This document shows positions 1-11,620 of a stretch of 64,000 bases of DNA, in pieces. The stretch is from Micromussa lordhowensis (Eukaryota > Cnidaria > Anthozoa > Scleractinia > Lobophylliidae). Below the pieces are notes generated by a model, which made no database searches, had not been told where the DNA came from, and was given only the letters and a program-made list of their open reading frames with translations. The stretch is from NCBI GenBank assembly GCA_964020085.1, contig OZ026601.1, positions 31,295,818 through 31,359,817 of the forward strand, given 5' to 3'. Every line of letters starts with the position of its first letter. Position 1 is the first letter of the stretch. A program made the position numbers and the translations under genes.

Positions 1-2214
1 TTAACAATTAAAAATGCAATTTAATTAGTCACATTTGTTATCTAATTTGCGGAGTTTTAAGACTTTAAATTGATTATTTGATTGCACTTAAACCTCATTA
101 ACTATGTTTTTAGCAACCTCAGCTGATCGTCTAGCTATCCCACTTTTGTTTGCAAATCTAGTATACCGATAAAATCACCAAAACTTTTATTCTAGATATG
201 TTTTCCTGTCGATTACAGGACATCAAGGTAAATCAAGAGAGCCTGGTTAAATTAGACAACTCTAGCCCTTGGGAGAGGTAATTTTGTTAGCTTACGGAAG
301 CTTTTATTTTCCCCAAGACGTCCAGAAATTTCGCTGCTATACTTATCAATCTGCACCGTTTAATGGATCTTTAATGACTTTACAGCTATTATTACCTATT
401 ACCGTCACATGTCGAGAGCTACACGTGTGTAACAAATTCTGAATGTGCTTCAAAATCTGATCCTTCGTCACCTGAATCTGACTCCTGCTCATCAATTTGT
501 TCTTCTCTGTGATCCTCAAACACCTCAGTAACATCCCTTTCGTCCACAAATCGTATGCTAACAACCCGCTGTGGTACTGCAATCGCTGATGATAAGCTGT
601 TTTCTTCAGGGAATCGAGTTGGCAGTGTGATGAACAGCGTAGACAGCAGGCGGCAAGGCCCCAGCCTTATATCTTTAGTGGTCTCGCTCCTAACCGTCCG
701 TTGGCGTACTGGACTCTAACTCTCTATCCTTTCATACCTGGTGTTATGTCCTCACTTCGTAGCTATAGCAGAAAGGGGAGTGGCAGATTGAGCAACCTGA
801 TAGTACGATTTGTTGTGTGTGTAGTAACTTTGCTGCCCAATTAGATGTGCGACTTCTGCTTGCTTTTATCAGTTGGAGCCGGCGCCTTCAGCAACACTAC
901 GGGTTTTCCGGTCCAGTTTGTAACCTCTTGGACTGATGAGTACTAAAATATTAAATAGCGTCTGTTTTTAGTTCTCTCGCTATCAGGCTTTTGAAAAACA
1001 TGCACAGTTCGCATCAGCAAATGCTCGTCAAGATAACTTACACATAGAGGGAAATCTCCAGCATGATATTTTACGTATCTTCCCTCGAAGAGAAATTGAA
1101 CGTTTGGTTTCAGAAACGAATAAACTTAAAGGCGTGTATAAATAAGCACGGTTTTTAATATGTTAAGCTACGGTGTTGTTCATTTACCAATTAATCAGAC
1201 TGAAGAAGCTTATAAACTGTTTTGCTCACTACTTCTCTTCGTTAGAGAGTTTTTTCTCAATTTTTGCCTTCCTGAAAAATGGACGGTGTATACAGACATT
1301 CCGTTCAACAAAACAGCAAATAGAAAAAACGTGAAACTAAAGGTTAGCCACGTTAATTTTTGAGCTTAATACCCAAGTAAAGAACTACAGTGATACATCA
1401 AACCGCGCCCACTAAAACGAATAGAGCGTTCCACACTTTTCATTGAGCTGACTGCTGCTTTCATCCGATATTAAAATTTGGAAGTTCAAGTTGGCACTGC
1501 CCATCCGTCACAATTGCAGAAAGTTTTGCATTTGCCCGCAGGCGATTTCGCCAGGCGAAATAACTTTAACGAGAACCCGCCAATTCCATATTGATGCGCC
1601 TGCTATTTTTGTCCTAAAAACTCCGTAAGATGTTTTTTTTAGCACAGATACTCCTGTCTGAGCTTCCTTGTCCACCAGAACATCCGGCTTCGATGGCGTT
1701 CTATGGCGTTGGATGGCGATCTCTTCACCTTTTCGGAAAAACGCTCACGATGACTTTAACAATCCCACTCATGGCCCGACCGCCGCATGGACAAACAACG
1801 CGCAGTGAAAATACAACAGCAGGGCGTCTCGTCGGCTCGATTACGAGCTCCCGCGGCTCCCGAAAAGGAGGATCCCGAGGCTTGAGTAATTTGAAGACAG
1901 GAAATTCTACAATTGACTAAACTTGGAATTAATGTGGTTACGTCTGGCGAAATAGAGCCCACTAAAAGATCTGGACATTTCCTATGACCTCTGACCATGT
2001 CGGTTGTCAGTTGTTTTCTTTTGTCGCTAGTCGGTAATTTTTCCTCGTTTTGTCGGTAGTCAGTACTGTGTACTATTTTTCGCCCTTGGTCGCTAGTCGG
2101 TTAACGCCATTCAGACCGAAATGTTTCCAAGACGCTCGAAAATCGAATTTTACTGCCAAGTGTCTCAACACTTTTGTCACCCATTGTAGATGGGGGAATA
2201 ATTTTATAGAGTAA
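1..2214. other. Intergenic DNA, nothing recognised
   Basis: No exon with a recognisable protein domain, no tRNA and no clear repeat structure was found on either strand. Open frames here are under 100 codons and have no family resemblance. Confidence 0.5.
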
Positions 2215-2218
2215 TTAA

Positions 2219-2987
2219 GGTGGCCGAACACAGTTTTCGCACGTGCTTTTGCTGATGCAATATTTAACACGTGCACAAGGATTTCACAAACATGCCGTCA
2301 GTAGAGCGATCATTTTATTTACTCAACACCCGCACTATCTGTGTTAATTTTCTCTATAATTGAACGCAGTGTATTGATGGCTTTAGTCTTTTATTACAAA
2401 GATATGCTAGAAAAGGTAACGATGCAAAGAACCCAGCAATTTTCAGGTTTTGTTTGTTACCGAAACAACACAGTTAAATGCGACGCATGCGCATTTGCTC
2501 GAAAAATTGAGACCGATTGCTTTAGCAGAAACATGCCGATTTCTAACGATCCAGTCGTTAGATTTCAAGAAATTTGGCAGAAAAATAGATCAGAGACCAC
2601 GTGAATGATCTATCAAAAAAATCTGAATTTTGACTTAGGGGATTTTTAATAATACAGAAAACGATTAACGGCGAATTACGAAAATCGCCTATGTCAAAAT
2701 TTTATTAGAACCGTGTTGACAGAAGGGATTTAATATCAATTCTTAGAGTGCCAAATATAAAAACAATCTAACGACTGGATCCGTTTTAAATAAACAAAAA
2801 CCATTATTTAAGTCTTGTTTTTAACCAGCCCCATTGCCATGGCAACAGCACACGCCCTAGTCAAAATGTGAGAGTAAATACTTCTGTAATCAACCTTGAC
2901 TCTTGCAAAAAATGGGCGCCAAAGCATAATTAGTTTAAAAGTTATGGTGAACTAGACATAAGCACTTGAAAACTGTGTTCGGCCACC
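2219..2987. mobile_element. TTAA-flanked non-autonomous DNA transposon, copy A
   Basis: A 769-bp element starts with GGTGGCCGAACACAGTTTTC and ends with a close inverted copy (CTGTGTTCGGCCACC). It is flanked on both sides by TTAA (2215-2218 and 2988-2991). It carries no open frame of note. A second full-length copy lies in the opposite orientation at 32057-32820. The TTAA duplication is the signature of piggyBac-type transposition, but the end bases are not the typical piggyBac CCY start, so the superfamily is inferred from the target site only. Confidence 0.75.
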
Positions 2988-2991
2988 TTAA

Positions 2992-3950
2992 AGTAGGGAG
3001 GAGGGAAAAATTTGCTTAACTGAAAAGTAAGGAGAAGGGAGACTTACCCCCCTGAGTCTCCCCCCTCTGGTTTCACGATTTATTCGAACACTCAGGTGCA
3101 ATCAAAACAAAAGAGGCCTTTGGTCCTGTATTCCTTTCTGCCTGACGACTCAGATAGGTTTCGTGCTTTGACATGTACTCGCGCGTGATTAGGCAGCATT
3201 CCTTGAAGTGTGAAAACAAGACGACGTAATTTGCGGCTGGCGAAGAAACCACTAAATATGGAGCAAGGTAAGTTGATTATAATCAAGCTAATACTCGAGT
3301 TAGTCCACGTTCACATAGAGCAACATCTGTAGAACCAGCAGAGAATCGAACCAGAGAAACATCATCACCGACAAAGAAGACGCACTTGCCAGAATGTGAT
3401 TTGAGAACTGATTTGACATCATTTCTATACATCAGTTACATAAAACGTTTTCGTAATGATAATTTGTCGAATCGAATGTTTCATTAGATTGTTCAGTGAC
3501 ATACAGTAAGAACGACATATTAAGGTCAGAGACTGTAACAAAATTTTCTTAGTTCGATTTTCAAACAAATGTCCACTGTATTGCCTGAGACAAAAAGAAG
3601 GTTTTAGGGGTTTTTCCCTTGACCTCTAGATTTCCTTTGGTCAATCATTTGATCAAAAAATTGCCATGAACCAACTCGTCAACAAATCTGTTTTATTGAA
3701 ATTGGTTATTAAAATTTTTTTTTTTTCAATTCCGGATCCATAACCGAGGAAATGTCAAGGTTACGACCGGTATAGAATGTATACCGCTCGCAATTTTGTG
3801 CAATTTCTGAGCCTTGACTGGTCGAGCGAGCGAGAGAGATTTCGCTAGCACTTGAAATTTATTTTCACCCTGATCAAACATGAGGATTTTTTGTTTTCTA
3901 CACCGACCTGTTTTTAGCCTGGTTAAAGAGAACGCTGTGGCTATATGACC
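2992..3950. other. Intergenic DNA, nothing recognised
   Basis: AT-rich sequence with short poly-T runs. No coding, RNA or repeat feature could be supported. Confidence 0.45.
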
Positions 3951-4733
3951 TGCAGCCGGTCAGCAAGGTTTTCAATAGACTAAATGACCGGGCAGTAAAA
4001 CAACGTAAAAAGAGCATCGGTTGTTTTACCATTTATCCAAAAAATCTGGAATTTTTGGATGGAATGTGAATGGGAAGATTGATTTCGTCTCCGCGAACAG
4101 ACATTTTGTCGGGAAAACGGGATTTCTTGAAAGGTAGACCAAATTTACGAATAATGTGCGTTCCATTCGCTAAATTTTACTACAATCTAACACATGATTG
4201 TTGGGACAGTGTTCGCTATTTCTCCCCTCAATGTTGACAAAAGTCGGAACGGTATAAATACTTGGTTGCTCAGGCGAGAAAAAAATAATTCTAAGGCAAC
4301 ATTGAGGGGGGAGAGGGAGCAGGAATTATTGGTAATTTAAAATCGAAGTTCGGCTCAAGTGTCCCGACCGAATTATGTCTTAGATTGTAGTTCCAAGCCT
4401 TTTGGCTTGGATCGCATCGATCCTATCTTCCCGGGAAAAAGTCGTGGTAATGACCAGCGCATTCCCGTGGACTGAAATTTCTATTCGGGATTTGACGCGT
4501 CCCATTTACTACAACTGTCGACCAACCGGTTTCTCCGAGTAAATGGTAAACAACCATCGTGACGGGCGACCCTAAGAGGAATCGAACCCAGGTCGCCCGC
4601 ATGGCAAGCGATACGCATCACCACTGTGCCAAAACCGAAGTGCTTTTTACGCTAACCGGAGCGCTGTATAACCTAAACTCCAAAAAGTTTGACTGCCGGT
4701 CGTTTAGTCTATTAAAACCTTGACCGGCTGCCG
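3951..4733. mobile_element. Element with about 45-bp imperfect inverted ends
   Basis: The left end (3951-3996) contains AGCCGGTCAGCAAGG and ATAGACTAAATGACCGG. The right end (4692-4733) contains the inverse, CCGGTCGTTTAGTCTAT and CCTTGACCGGCTGC. The arms match with a few substitutions. A tRNA-derived SINE lies inside on the minus strand. No transposase is visible. This looks like a non-autonomous DNA element with a nested SINE; target duplications are unclear. Confidence 0.5.
4380..4640 (-). mobile_element. tRNA-derived SINE
   Basis: Read on the minus strand, the head (4565-4632) has an A-box-like stretch (CAGTGGTGATGCG) and a B-box (GGTTCGATTCC) spaced as in a tRNA gene. It is followed by about 180 bp of unrelated body. 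The cloverleaf is degenerate, so this is a SINE promoter rather than a working tRNA. It lies inside the inverted-end element at 3951-4733. Confidence 0.55.
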
Positions 4734-5690
4734 TGCATTTAGACACTTCGTAAAGAGAACTATTGAACCTGCGTGACATGGCATTATTTCATATTTTCAT
4801 TGTCACAGTCTCTGAAGATTCAGCTAGTAGTTGTACGCTGGAGCTCGTCCGCGCCTCGAACTCCTTTTCAGACACAACTCCAACGGTATGGATTAAAGGA
4901 GATTGCTGGCCTCCCTATAAAGAAATCATTACCAGATATCCTCTATGTGGTGCGGCTAAATTGAAAGTCTTTGTGGATTGTGTCGAGGGTCCATCAGTGT
5001 TAACCTTTGGACTAATATCCCCACATGACAGGTATCTTCAGTTTCCATTTATCATTAATCACTCTTTCATCATTTCTATCCTTTTTTTTTTAATGCGCTA
5101 ATAACAATAGACCCAAATGTCACTTGAAGCATAAACCTTAAGTCACGGGTTTCATTAAGTGCCGGGCCCCAGGCAAATTGACTGGCCGCTGTGAGGATAA
5201 ATCTAGAGGAAAAGTTTTTATTATTAGGAAGTTCAATTTAAAAAGTTTTGTTCGCTTGTGAAAACTTATTCTCCTGATGAAAACTTTAATGAAATCCCTG
5301 CCTTAAGTACATCTCCTCGGGCTATCACGATACCATTCCGACCGTGAATGCAGTGATTCATAAAATATGATCCTTAACATATAATGACCTATAATAATGT
5401 GACCACGTTCTAGTTCAGTACATAAAATGACATTTTTGTATCCAGAATGTTAAAAAAGGAAAAATATTGGACATATGACTAATTTACAAAATATATTTTA
5501 TATCCGACCCCCCAGCAGAAATTTCACGACCTTCGAAGCTGGTTTTCACTAGCCGGAGTCGGATTCGTAAGAGCGCTTGCGACCTAGTGAAAATCAAAAA
5601 TCGGAGTCGTAAGAGGAGAGTCATAACCTCAACGGAATCGAGCCGGAAGAATCAAAACGTTCCCATTTCTTCCGATTCCGTTTACAACTT

Positions 5691-5819
5691 CGTCGCTTAC
5701 GATCTCGTGAGTACTAGATTATCGGAGTCAGAAGCTGAAGCGGAAGAACCAAGCAATCGAGCATTCTTCCGCTTCTGCTTCCGACTCCGACAATCTAGTG
5801 TTCACGAGATCAAGCGACG
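5691..5819. repeat. Long inverted repeat (palindromic MITE-like)
   Basis: The left arm contains CTCGTGAGTACTAGATTATC, GGAGTCAGAAGC and GCGGAAGAA. The right arm returns as TTCTTCCGC, GCTTCCGACTCC and GACAATCTAGTGTTCACGAG. Arms are about 55 bp with a short centre. The surrounding 5520-5870 repeats the motif CGGAGTCGGA and its inverse several times, so the whole block appears to be one hairpin-forming element. Confidence 0.6.
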
Positions 5820-6508
5820 GAGTCATAAGCAGAATCGGTGCTCTGCTTCCGATTCCGTCGGTTTGATTTGATTTGCACTAGATCGTATCAGGAGAACAGG
5901 GGACGAGGAGCATTTTGCTAGAATTATAAATTTTCATTTTTTTCTTTAGATAAACATATATCTGGCACAAAAAACTTGATTTAAACGTCAAGAAATATTT
6001 TATTCGTAATTGTCCGCCTTAAGTTGAAGGCCTCAGCAAAATTTCTTTTAGGTGCTTAATTAGGTTGCTTTGTATTAGTTCCCATTGGGATATTAAATAA
6101 GACCTTTATATATCGCTCCTATATATATCACATCACTTGACGCCGACCAGTTTATTCCAGCCTGTTTTTTCCTTATTGTAAAATAACTTGTAACATTTTC
6201 TTTTATTCTCTGGCTTGTAACCCGCGTATTCAGCGGCTCCCTCCACTATTTCTTGTATTTTTTGTCTCTTCTACTTATGATAGAAATGTTTTCTCTTCGG
6301 CTGAGCGAGGCGAAAGAGAATAGAACGTCTTTGAAGTGCGAAGGAGGCTAGCCTGCAAGTAGTCTCTTTGTGAGAAAAGAAAGCCGGGTAGGAAAGAAAA
6401 GAGGGTCTTTCCTCTCCTTCTTTCTTGCCTGGTGAAGCCGACGCCCTGCTCGCAGTCTAGAAGGAAGCTAACAGGTATTGTTTTGTCATTTTTATTTTTT
6501 CTGAGATC

Positions 6509-6561
6509 TCAGATGCTGGACATGCAGAATAAAGAACATCTTCGACTAACTGGGAAGCTAT
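6509..6561 (+). CDS. Candidate orphan exon, unknown product
   Basis: A pyrimidine-rich 3' splice site (ending TTTTTTCTGAG) and a strong 5' splice site (ATG then GTAAGTA) bracket about 53 bp. One frame is open and contains QMLDMQNKEHLRLTGKL. No domain is recognisable and no partner exon was identified with confidence. It could be a cryptic splice pair. Confidence 0.15.
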
Positions 6562-7390
6562 GGTAAGTATTTCTTGGAAAGATTGCACGACTTACTCCTC
6601 TATTCCTTTGGACTTCCTTTTATACGGTCAAGCTAAAACGTTAAGTACAGAGAATATTTTCCCTATAGCATTGGCGATTGTTTATTAGTGGCTTTTTACT
6701 TCTGAATGCCAATGAATTGGAATTCCGAAGTATTGTTATGGGTGCCAATTTCACTCACTCACTCGATCACCTCCTGTTAACTGGTAAGTACTTGGTGTAT
6801 CCCTTATCATAGTGTATTTAGAACGTAGCATAGTATATTTATCCTTTTATAGTGTATTAGATACACTATAATATCTGGAAGGGATACATGAAGTACTTAG
6901 GTGTTAACTTTGCAGCAATCCGCTGACAGAGTACATCGTTTTATCATTTGAAAATTTGCAGTTTTGCCGTCGGATCTCTGATGCGAATAATAAAATAATG
7001 GACTCTGTTTTTCAAATGTGCTTTGTTTTTCAAATGTTTAGAACTGTGTATGTTAAGCTGTCGGATTGAAGCCGACAATAATGTATGTATTGTTGTTCTT
7101 GTTTCTTGAAGCAAGCACGCTTAAGGAGAAAAAAATGCAGCAAAGGCTAGAGGCACAGCACTGTAAAACCCAAAACAAAATACAACTGGATAGTAAGAAA
7201 GGGCTAATACAACAGGAAACGGAAAAGTAAATCTTGGATTTGATTATTCCTCTGAGTTTAAGAAACATATCGTCTGAACAGTAGAAATTTATTTCGCATG
7301 CTTGCACTCAACCTTTTGAAACTCAACAATGGACACAAATCGCGTTATAAGTGTAACGAATATATCATGGGAAATGTCACGTTTTTTTAA

Positions 7391-7716
7391 GGTGGCTCGA
7401 AACAGTTTCCAATACTTTCAAAGAATTAGATTTTGATGGGTCATTATAACCACTTTATTCTTATTGATGTCAAAATCATGATATCAAAAAATGGCCAATC
7501 ATTGGTGAACATGTTGCTGTCAATTTTCTGGCAGAATAGGTTGCCATAGTGACAATACGACCCGCTAAAATTACCCTTAATTTTAACTTTAAGCGCTTAT
7601 GACTCAAAGACGGGCTCGGTGACCCCACCTTTTTACTATCGAATTGTAATCAGCACGATAAGATGCAACTTTTTGCAAAGTTCAAAAAATCCCTGTGAAG
7701 GGGGTCCAAAGCCACC
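7391..7716. mobile_element. Short TTAA-flanked MITE-like element
   Basis: The element begins GGTGGCTCGAAACAG and ends AAAGCCACC, with TTAA on both sides (7387-7390 and 7717-7720). Only about 7 bp of terminal inversion are perfect. It resembles the TTAA-flanked 770-bp family (2219-2987) in its GGTGGC end and target choice and is likely a relative. Confidence 0.45.
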
Positions 7717-7922
7717 TTAACTTTTCGGAATTTAAGGTGCGTCTGAACCCCCTTCTTGTTTACCAATGATTGGGAATTTGTATGGCATCATTATTGTAGT
7801 ATTACTCGTTAAACAGTGGTAGTATTCATCTTTCAAAGTATAGCTGTTAGAAAAGTGTTGTTTGTTTTGTAATCTGTTTTCGTTATTAAGAAAAAAGAAA
7901 GTTAAAATATATATTTTTGTGC

Positions 7923-7990
7923 CCCACAGGGCTCGAACGTACAGACTCCGGCTTGGCTGGCGATAGTCTAACTGCGCTACATCGGCGTCT
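7923..7990 (-). mobile_element. tRNA-like sequence, probable SINE head
   Basis: On the minus strand there is an A-box-like stretch (TAGCGCAGTTAGACTA) and a B-box-like stretch (GTTCGAGCCC) about 35 bp apart. The T-stem and acceptor stem do not pair well, so it is not a functional tRNA gene; a SINE or tRNA pseudogene is the better reading. Confidence 0.4.
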
Positions 7991-8645
7991 GATGCACATT
8001 TAGTGAACAAATTCATTATGTTGCTTTCGACAAAAACGCTAGATTGTTACAACAGCAGGCTGATGGAAAAAAGAGTCGCGCGAAAGGTCGGGCGTAAGTC
8101 TCACGAGTCAATAGCTGGTTCCATCTTATCCTTCAAATAAGTTGTTGTCCAGCTCGTTCAAGCGGAGGTGAAGTTTTGTCTTTCTGCTATTGTTTCTCGT
8201 TCGTGCATTCGTGCATCAAAGGAGCTGGAGTAGCGGGAGAATTACAGTACAACTCGATGTAATTTTGAATTTTGAACGAACATATGCATGGACTCGAGTT
8301 TTTTAATTAATACAAAAACTCCATTCTCAGCCTCAATTCTGATTTTGCTCAAAACGCAGTTTTCCCAGGGCTTTCCCCGTTTGCTAGGGCTTCTTGGTAA
8401 AGATAAACAAAAACAGAACATTTTTTCGATTTTAGCTGTGCTTTTGACAGCCAATGAATTAAGGCGATTAAAAAAATACAGAATGTCATAGCGGTAGTAA
8501 GCTGTGATACAATAACCGCCTCGTCCCCAAGAGTTCCTCTTTGGTTGGAGTAAAAAGCCTGCGGGTAGTGGGCCTATATATAGCACTTGAAAATCAGAAC
8601 GTAACCTAATCATTAACCCGTATGGCAAGTGTTTCTGTTGTAAAG

Positions 8646-8690
8646 TGCGCTAGAGTAAAGTTTGCGCTAGAGTAAAGTTTGCGCTCACGC
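8646..8690. repeat. Short tandem repeat, GCGCTAGAGTAAAGTTT
   Basis: Two and a half head-to-tail copies of a roughly 19-bp unit containing GCGCTAGAGTAAAGTTT. No function is suggested. Confidence 0.6.
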
Positions 8691-9059
8691 TAAACTGGGG
8701 ACCAGATCAGAAAAAAAGACGTTGTTGGAGTTTGCTTTGTCGATATATTTTGCTCTAGACCCAGCTTTCGCATGGCCAGAATGCCGAGTGTTTGTACCAG
8801 AACCGTCTTGCTTCTAACGCTTGCTACGCAAGCCATCTAACCATCAAGCGCCGTGCTCCTTGTTTCAAGCTCTTCGCTGACGAAGCGCAACAGGGCCTGG
8901 GGACAGCGCATAGAAACAGGGCAAGGAATACATTTCGTTTCGGTTCTTGAATTTCAAATGACTTACATCAGTAAGAATTGAGTCTGGCAAAGGCCCTTAC
9001 GTTCAGATGTAGGCTCTAAGAGCTCTTTGATTTTATTTCGACAATTTGCGAAATTCAAC

Positions 9060-9507
9060 TTAAGCGGTTCAGTAAGGCTTATGCACTTCAATGAAGGCAA
9101 TTCTGTAAATTGCAGGAAATACTCCACTTATTTTACTGAGAGTAGATTGAGTGATTTGTTGGATTACTCTCCAACAAAAGAACCCATGAGGGGGGTCTAT
9201 GTTTTTCATGACAGGGCCTGGAACAGCAAGCATAGAAAAATCTTCAACAAACCGTTTGACTCCAGGACAAGTTATGGCTCATCCTCACAAATAGTGCAAT
9301 TCTACGACCAAAACATTGGGACCGGAAGTGTCTTGTCCGTTTACCGCGACCTGAAGACCAACCGTATCCACTTTTTTATCAATGGGAAGAAAGGAATGGC
9401 TTCTTTTAGCAGTGACGCTCCGGACTTCTGCTTTGGATATGTTTGCTTGGAATCAAGAGGCAGAATCAGTGAAATTCAAGTTACACTCCTGCCGGGGATC
9501 GACGAAG
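9060..9507 (+). CDS. SPRY-like domain exon, partial gene
   Basis: The frame reads through segments such as GSVLSVYRDLKTNRIHFFI, NGKKGMASFSSDAPDF and FGYVCLESRGRISEIQVTL. This resembles the second half of a SPRY domain, a beta-sandwich binding fold: a GxVLxVYxD strand, a FFxNG hairpin and a closing V-I strand. The exon can end at 9507, where GACGAAG is followed by GTAAAA (phase 1). Reading past that point enters LINE-derived sequence, so the uninterrupted 244-codon frame is probably a chance fusion across an intron boundary. The upstream splice site is uncertain (candidates near 9059-9073) and no other exon was found. It may be a gene fragment carried by, or broken by, a retrotransposon. Confidence 0.35.
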
Positions 9508-9529
9508 GTAAAAGGTCACGTGACAAAGG

Positions 9530-9934
9530 TGTGCTTTTAAAATGCCTTTTGATCGTCCCTAGTTTAAATTCAAAGTTTCTTAAAATCTCTATAAGCTATA
9601 GAGGCGCTATCCTATGGAACGCTGTCTCGAGTTACTTCACGGGCCAGTTTACTGATTTTTATTCTAAAGTGAGGAAGGATCCTTATTTTAAGGAACTTGA
9701 TTTTAGCGTACAGTCGGCCCAGTCGCTGCTGAGGCATTACCAAGATTTTAAATGCTTCTAAATATTTTGTATTTTACATTTTATACTTGTATTTTACATT
9801 TTATGCTTAATTGTATTTTGCATTTTATTCTGTAAGTAATGTTATTGCCATTTTAATATAGATTTATATTGTTACTATTTCTACACGACTCCACAAGCTT
9901 TGAGCTTTAAACCTATCGTGTTTAAATAAAGGAT

Positions 9935-9985
<51 letters not shown>
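9530..9985 (+). mobile_element. 3' end of a non-LTR retrotransposon (LINE), truncated
   Basis: The translation ILWNAVSSYFTGQFTDFY preceded by FLKISISYRGA matches the extreme C-terminus of CR1/L2-type reverse transcriptases, where a Y/F-R-G-A-x-L-W-N signature precedes the stop. The stop at 9759-9761 is followed by an AT-rich 3' UTR, AATAAA near 9927, and a (GAT)n tail at about 9936-9984, as expected for a LINE 3' terminus. The upstream reverse transcriptase is missing, so this is a 5'-truncated copy. Confidence 0.65.
9936..9984. repeat. (GAT)n microsatellite
   Basis: About 16 GAT triplets directly after the polyadenylation-like signal of the truncated LINE; it is best read as the element's simple-repeat tail. 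Confidence 0.85.
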
Positions 9986-9988
<3 letters not shown>

Positions 9989-10206
9989 GGCTTGCGGGCT
10001 GGGCTACTAGGGACTAATTGAATTATACGAGCGAACTGAATGTGATTTGCCGTCAATGAGCTTTAAACAACGAAACAACATTACCAGCAAAATTCTAAAT
10101 ATAAGTTTTAATTGACGAGAAGTTGCTGTTGCTGTTGTTGCTGTAGTTGCTGTTGAAGCTGCTGCAGTTTTAGGTAAAGCTGTTACTGTTGCTATTACTA
10201 GACAAA

Positions 10207-10453
10207 TTATGCCCCATTCACACCAACCTGTTAAACATGTTTAAAAGTGGTTTAAATAAACAAGGTTAAAGTTTAACTGCTTAACCATTCACACACCACA
10301 ACTTAACAAGGCAAAAACCTGTTTGAATAAAATATGTTAGCAAGGTGGTTTGAAATTTGTCTTCTCAAAATGACTGCAAAGGATAATCGACAAACTGGAA
10401 AAACCTTAAATTGATTTAGTTAAACTAGTTTCGTTGGTGTGAATGGGGTATAA
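10207..10453. mobile_element. MITE with GCCCCATTCACACCAAC inverted ends
   Basis: The left end reads TTATGCCCCATTCACACCAA and the right end is its inverse with one change (GTTGGTGTGAATGGGGTATAA). The interior is AT-rich, with repeated GTTTAA-like words and no coding capacity. The ends may abut TTA/TAA targets, as Harbinger-type elements do, but the duplication is not clean. Confidence 0.6.
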
Positions 10454-10842
10454 GTGTTGTTGTCATTGATGCTGCTATTGTTTTCTCTTGCTGCTACAGA
10501 ATAAATTGATCAATGCATCTAATTCGAATGCAATGCTGGTGTTTTGTAGGTTATGTTAATCCAAGTCTTCCAGTAGTGAGACCTGCACTCGTGGTTGAAC
10601 CAGTAAATATGAATCCATGCTTTGCGATTAGAGTGGGACAAACAATAAGTAAGGGTGAGTAATGCGCCTCTATATTTCATGATCATTCCTAAATAAATTA
10701 TTAGCCACTGAATCATCTTGTATTTTGATGGCTTATGTATAATGCTCGCATAATCCCAATAAGCTGGAGTAGTCTGAGAGGTAGACTGGGTACTAGTATT
10801 TGGAGTGATTGTTTTCAAAGATGGCCTTCGCTACATTTGTAG

Positions 10843-11249
10843 GGACGTATACAAAACATGGACCGGGGTCCATGGACCACCCCATGGACCCGGTCCATGG
10901 ACCACCATGTATCTCAAAAGTTTCAAGAGTTTGTGGTCTTCGCATTTATGGGAGCGCGATCCCAAAACAACCCGCTAATACGAGACAAACCGTCAAGGAC
11001 GTAAGCAATACATATGAGTCTGTGTTTTCAAACCCTGACCTCCGGAAAATTTTCATATTAACAGGGGCGATTTCCTTTTGAAAATTAGGGGTGGTCCATT
11101 GGGTGGTCCATGGACCGGGTCCATGGAGTGGTCCATGGACCTGGTCCATGGGGTGGTCCATTGGGTGGTCCATGGGGTGGTCCATGGTGGTCCATGGACC
11201 GGGTCCATGGGGTGGTCCATGGACCCCGGTCCATGTTTTGTATACGTCC
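10843..11249. mobile_element. Mutator-like MITE with 67-bp perfect inverted ends
   Basis: A 407-bp element has left end 10843-10909 and right end 11183-11249 that are perfect inverted copies over 67 bp, starting GGACGTATACAAAACATGG. The 10-bp word ACATTTGTAG flanks it on both sides (10833-10842 and 11250-11259) as a target-site duplication. Target duplications of 9-11 bp with long inverted ends are typical of Mutator-like elements. The ends and the 11093-11182 interior are built from the self-complementary word GGTCCATGGACC and its variants. No transposase is present. Confidence 0.85.
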
Positions 11250-11620
11250 ACATTTGTAGTGCGTAGTCGTTGTTAGTTTAGTCACATTTCGTCGTCAGAG
11301 AACTTCTTTTCGATTCTTTGCTCAGCTTTTTGTCGGGATTCGCCGCAGTTTTTAAGGTAAGTTATTTTCCATTTTTCAATTGCTCTGTCGTGCTGCTTTT
11401 GTTATTAGTTTTCTTCCGTTCATCGGATGTTAACATCACGCACAATACTCGTGAAAAGTTACAAGATGCCTCGTTCATTCTTTCTTATTTAGTGCAAGCT
11501 TCCTCGGCAATACAGGAGTTGTTTTACTTATGCAAGCTCGGCTTTTAAAATACCGACCTCGCTTCACGTGGAAATATATCTGTCACGCCATCGATCGCGA
11601 GGAATCGGGTTGTGCATTTC

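Larger units (their letters stand above)
4740..7386. other. Intergenic DNA with one palindromic repeat and a possible exon
   Basis: Apart from the palindrome at 5691-5819 and the weak exon candidate at 6509-6561, no gene, RNA or mobile element was recognised. An open stretch at 4811-4964 follows a plausible 3' splice site and is rich in Leu, Ile and Arg, but it resembles no family I know. Confidence 0.4.

Noticed and set aside
7923..7990. Functional tRNA gene on the minus strand (also considered at 4565-4632, 13305-13376 and 21262-21330)
   Set aside because: A- and B-box words are present, but acceptor and T stems do not pair, and bodies typical of SINEs follow.
10946..11285. Several Gly-Pro-Trp-rich short frames on both strands
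   Set aside because: Translations of the GGTCCATGG repeats of the Mutator-like MITE.
11280..11320. Hammerhead core from CTGACGA-like words near 11294 (minus)
   Set aside because: CTGACGA is followed immediately by CGAAA with no stem II.
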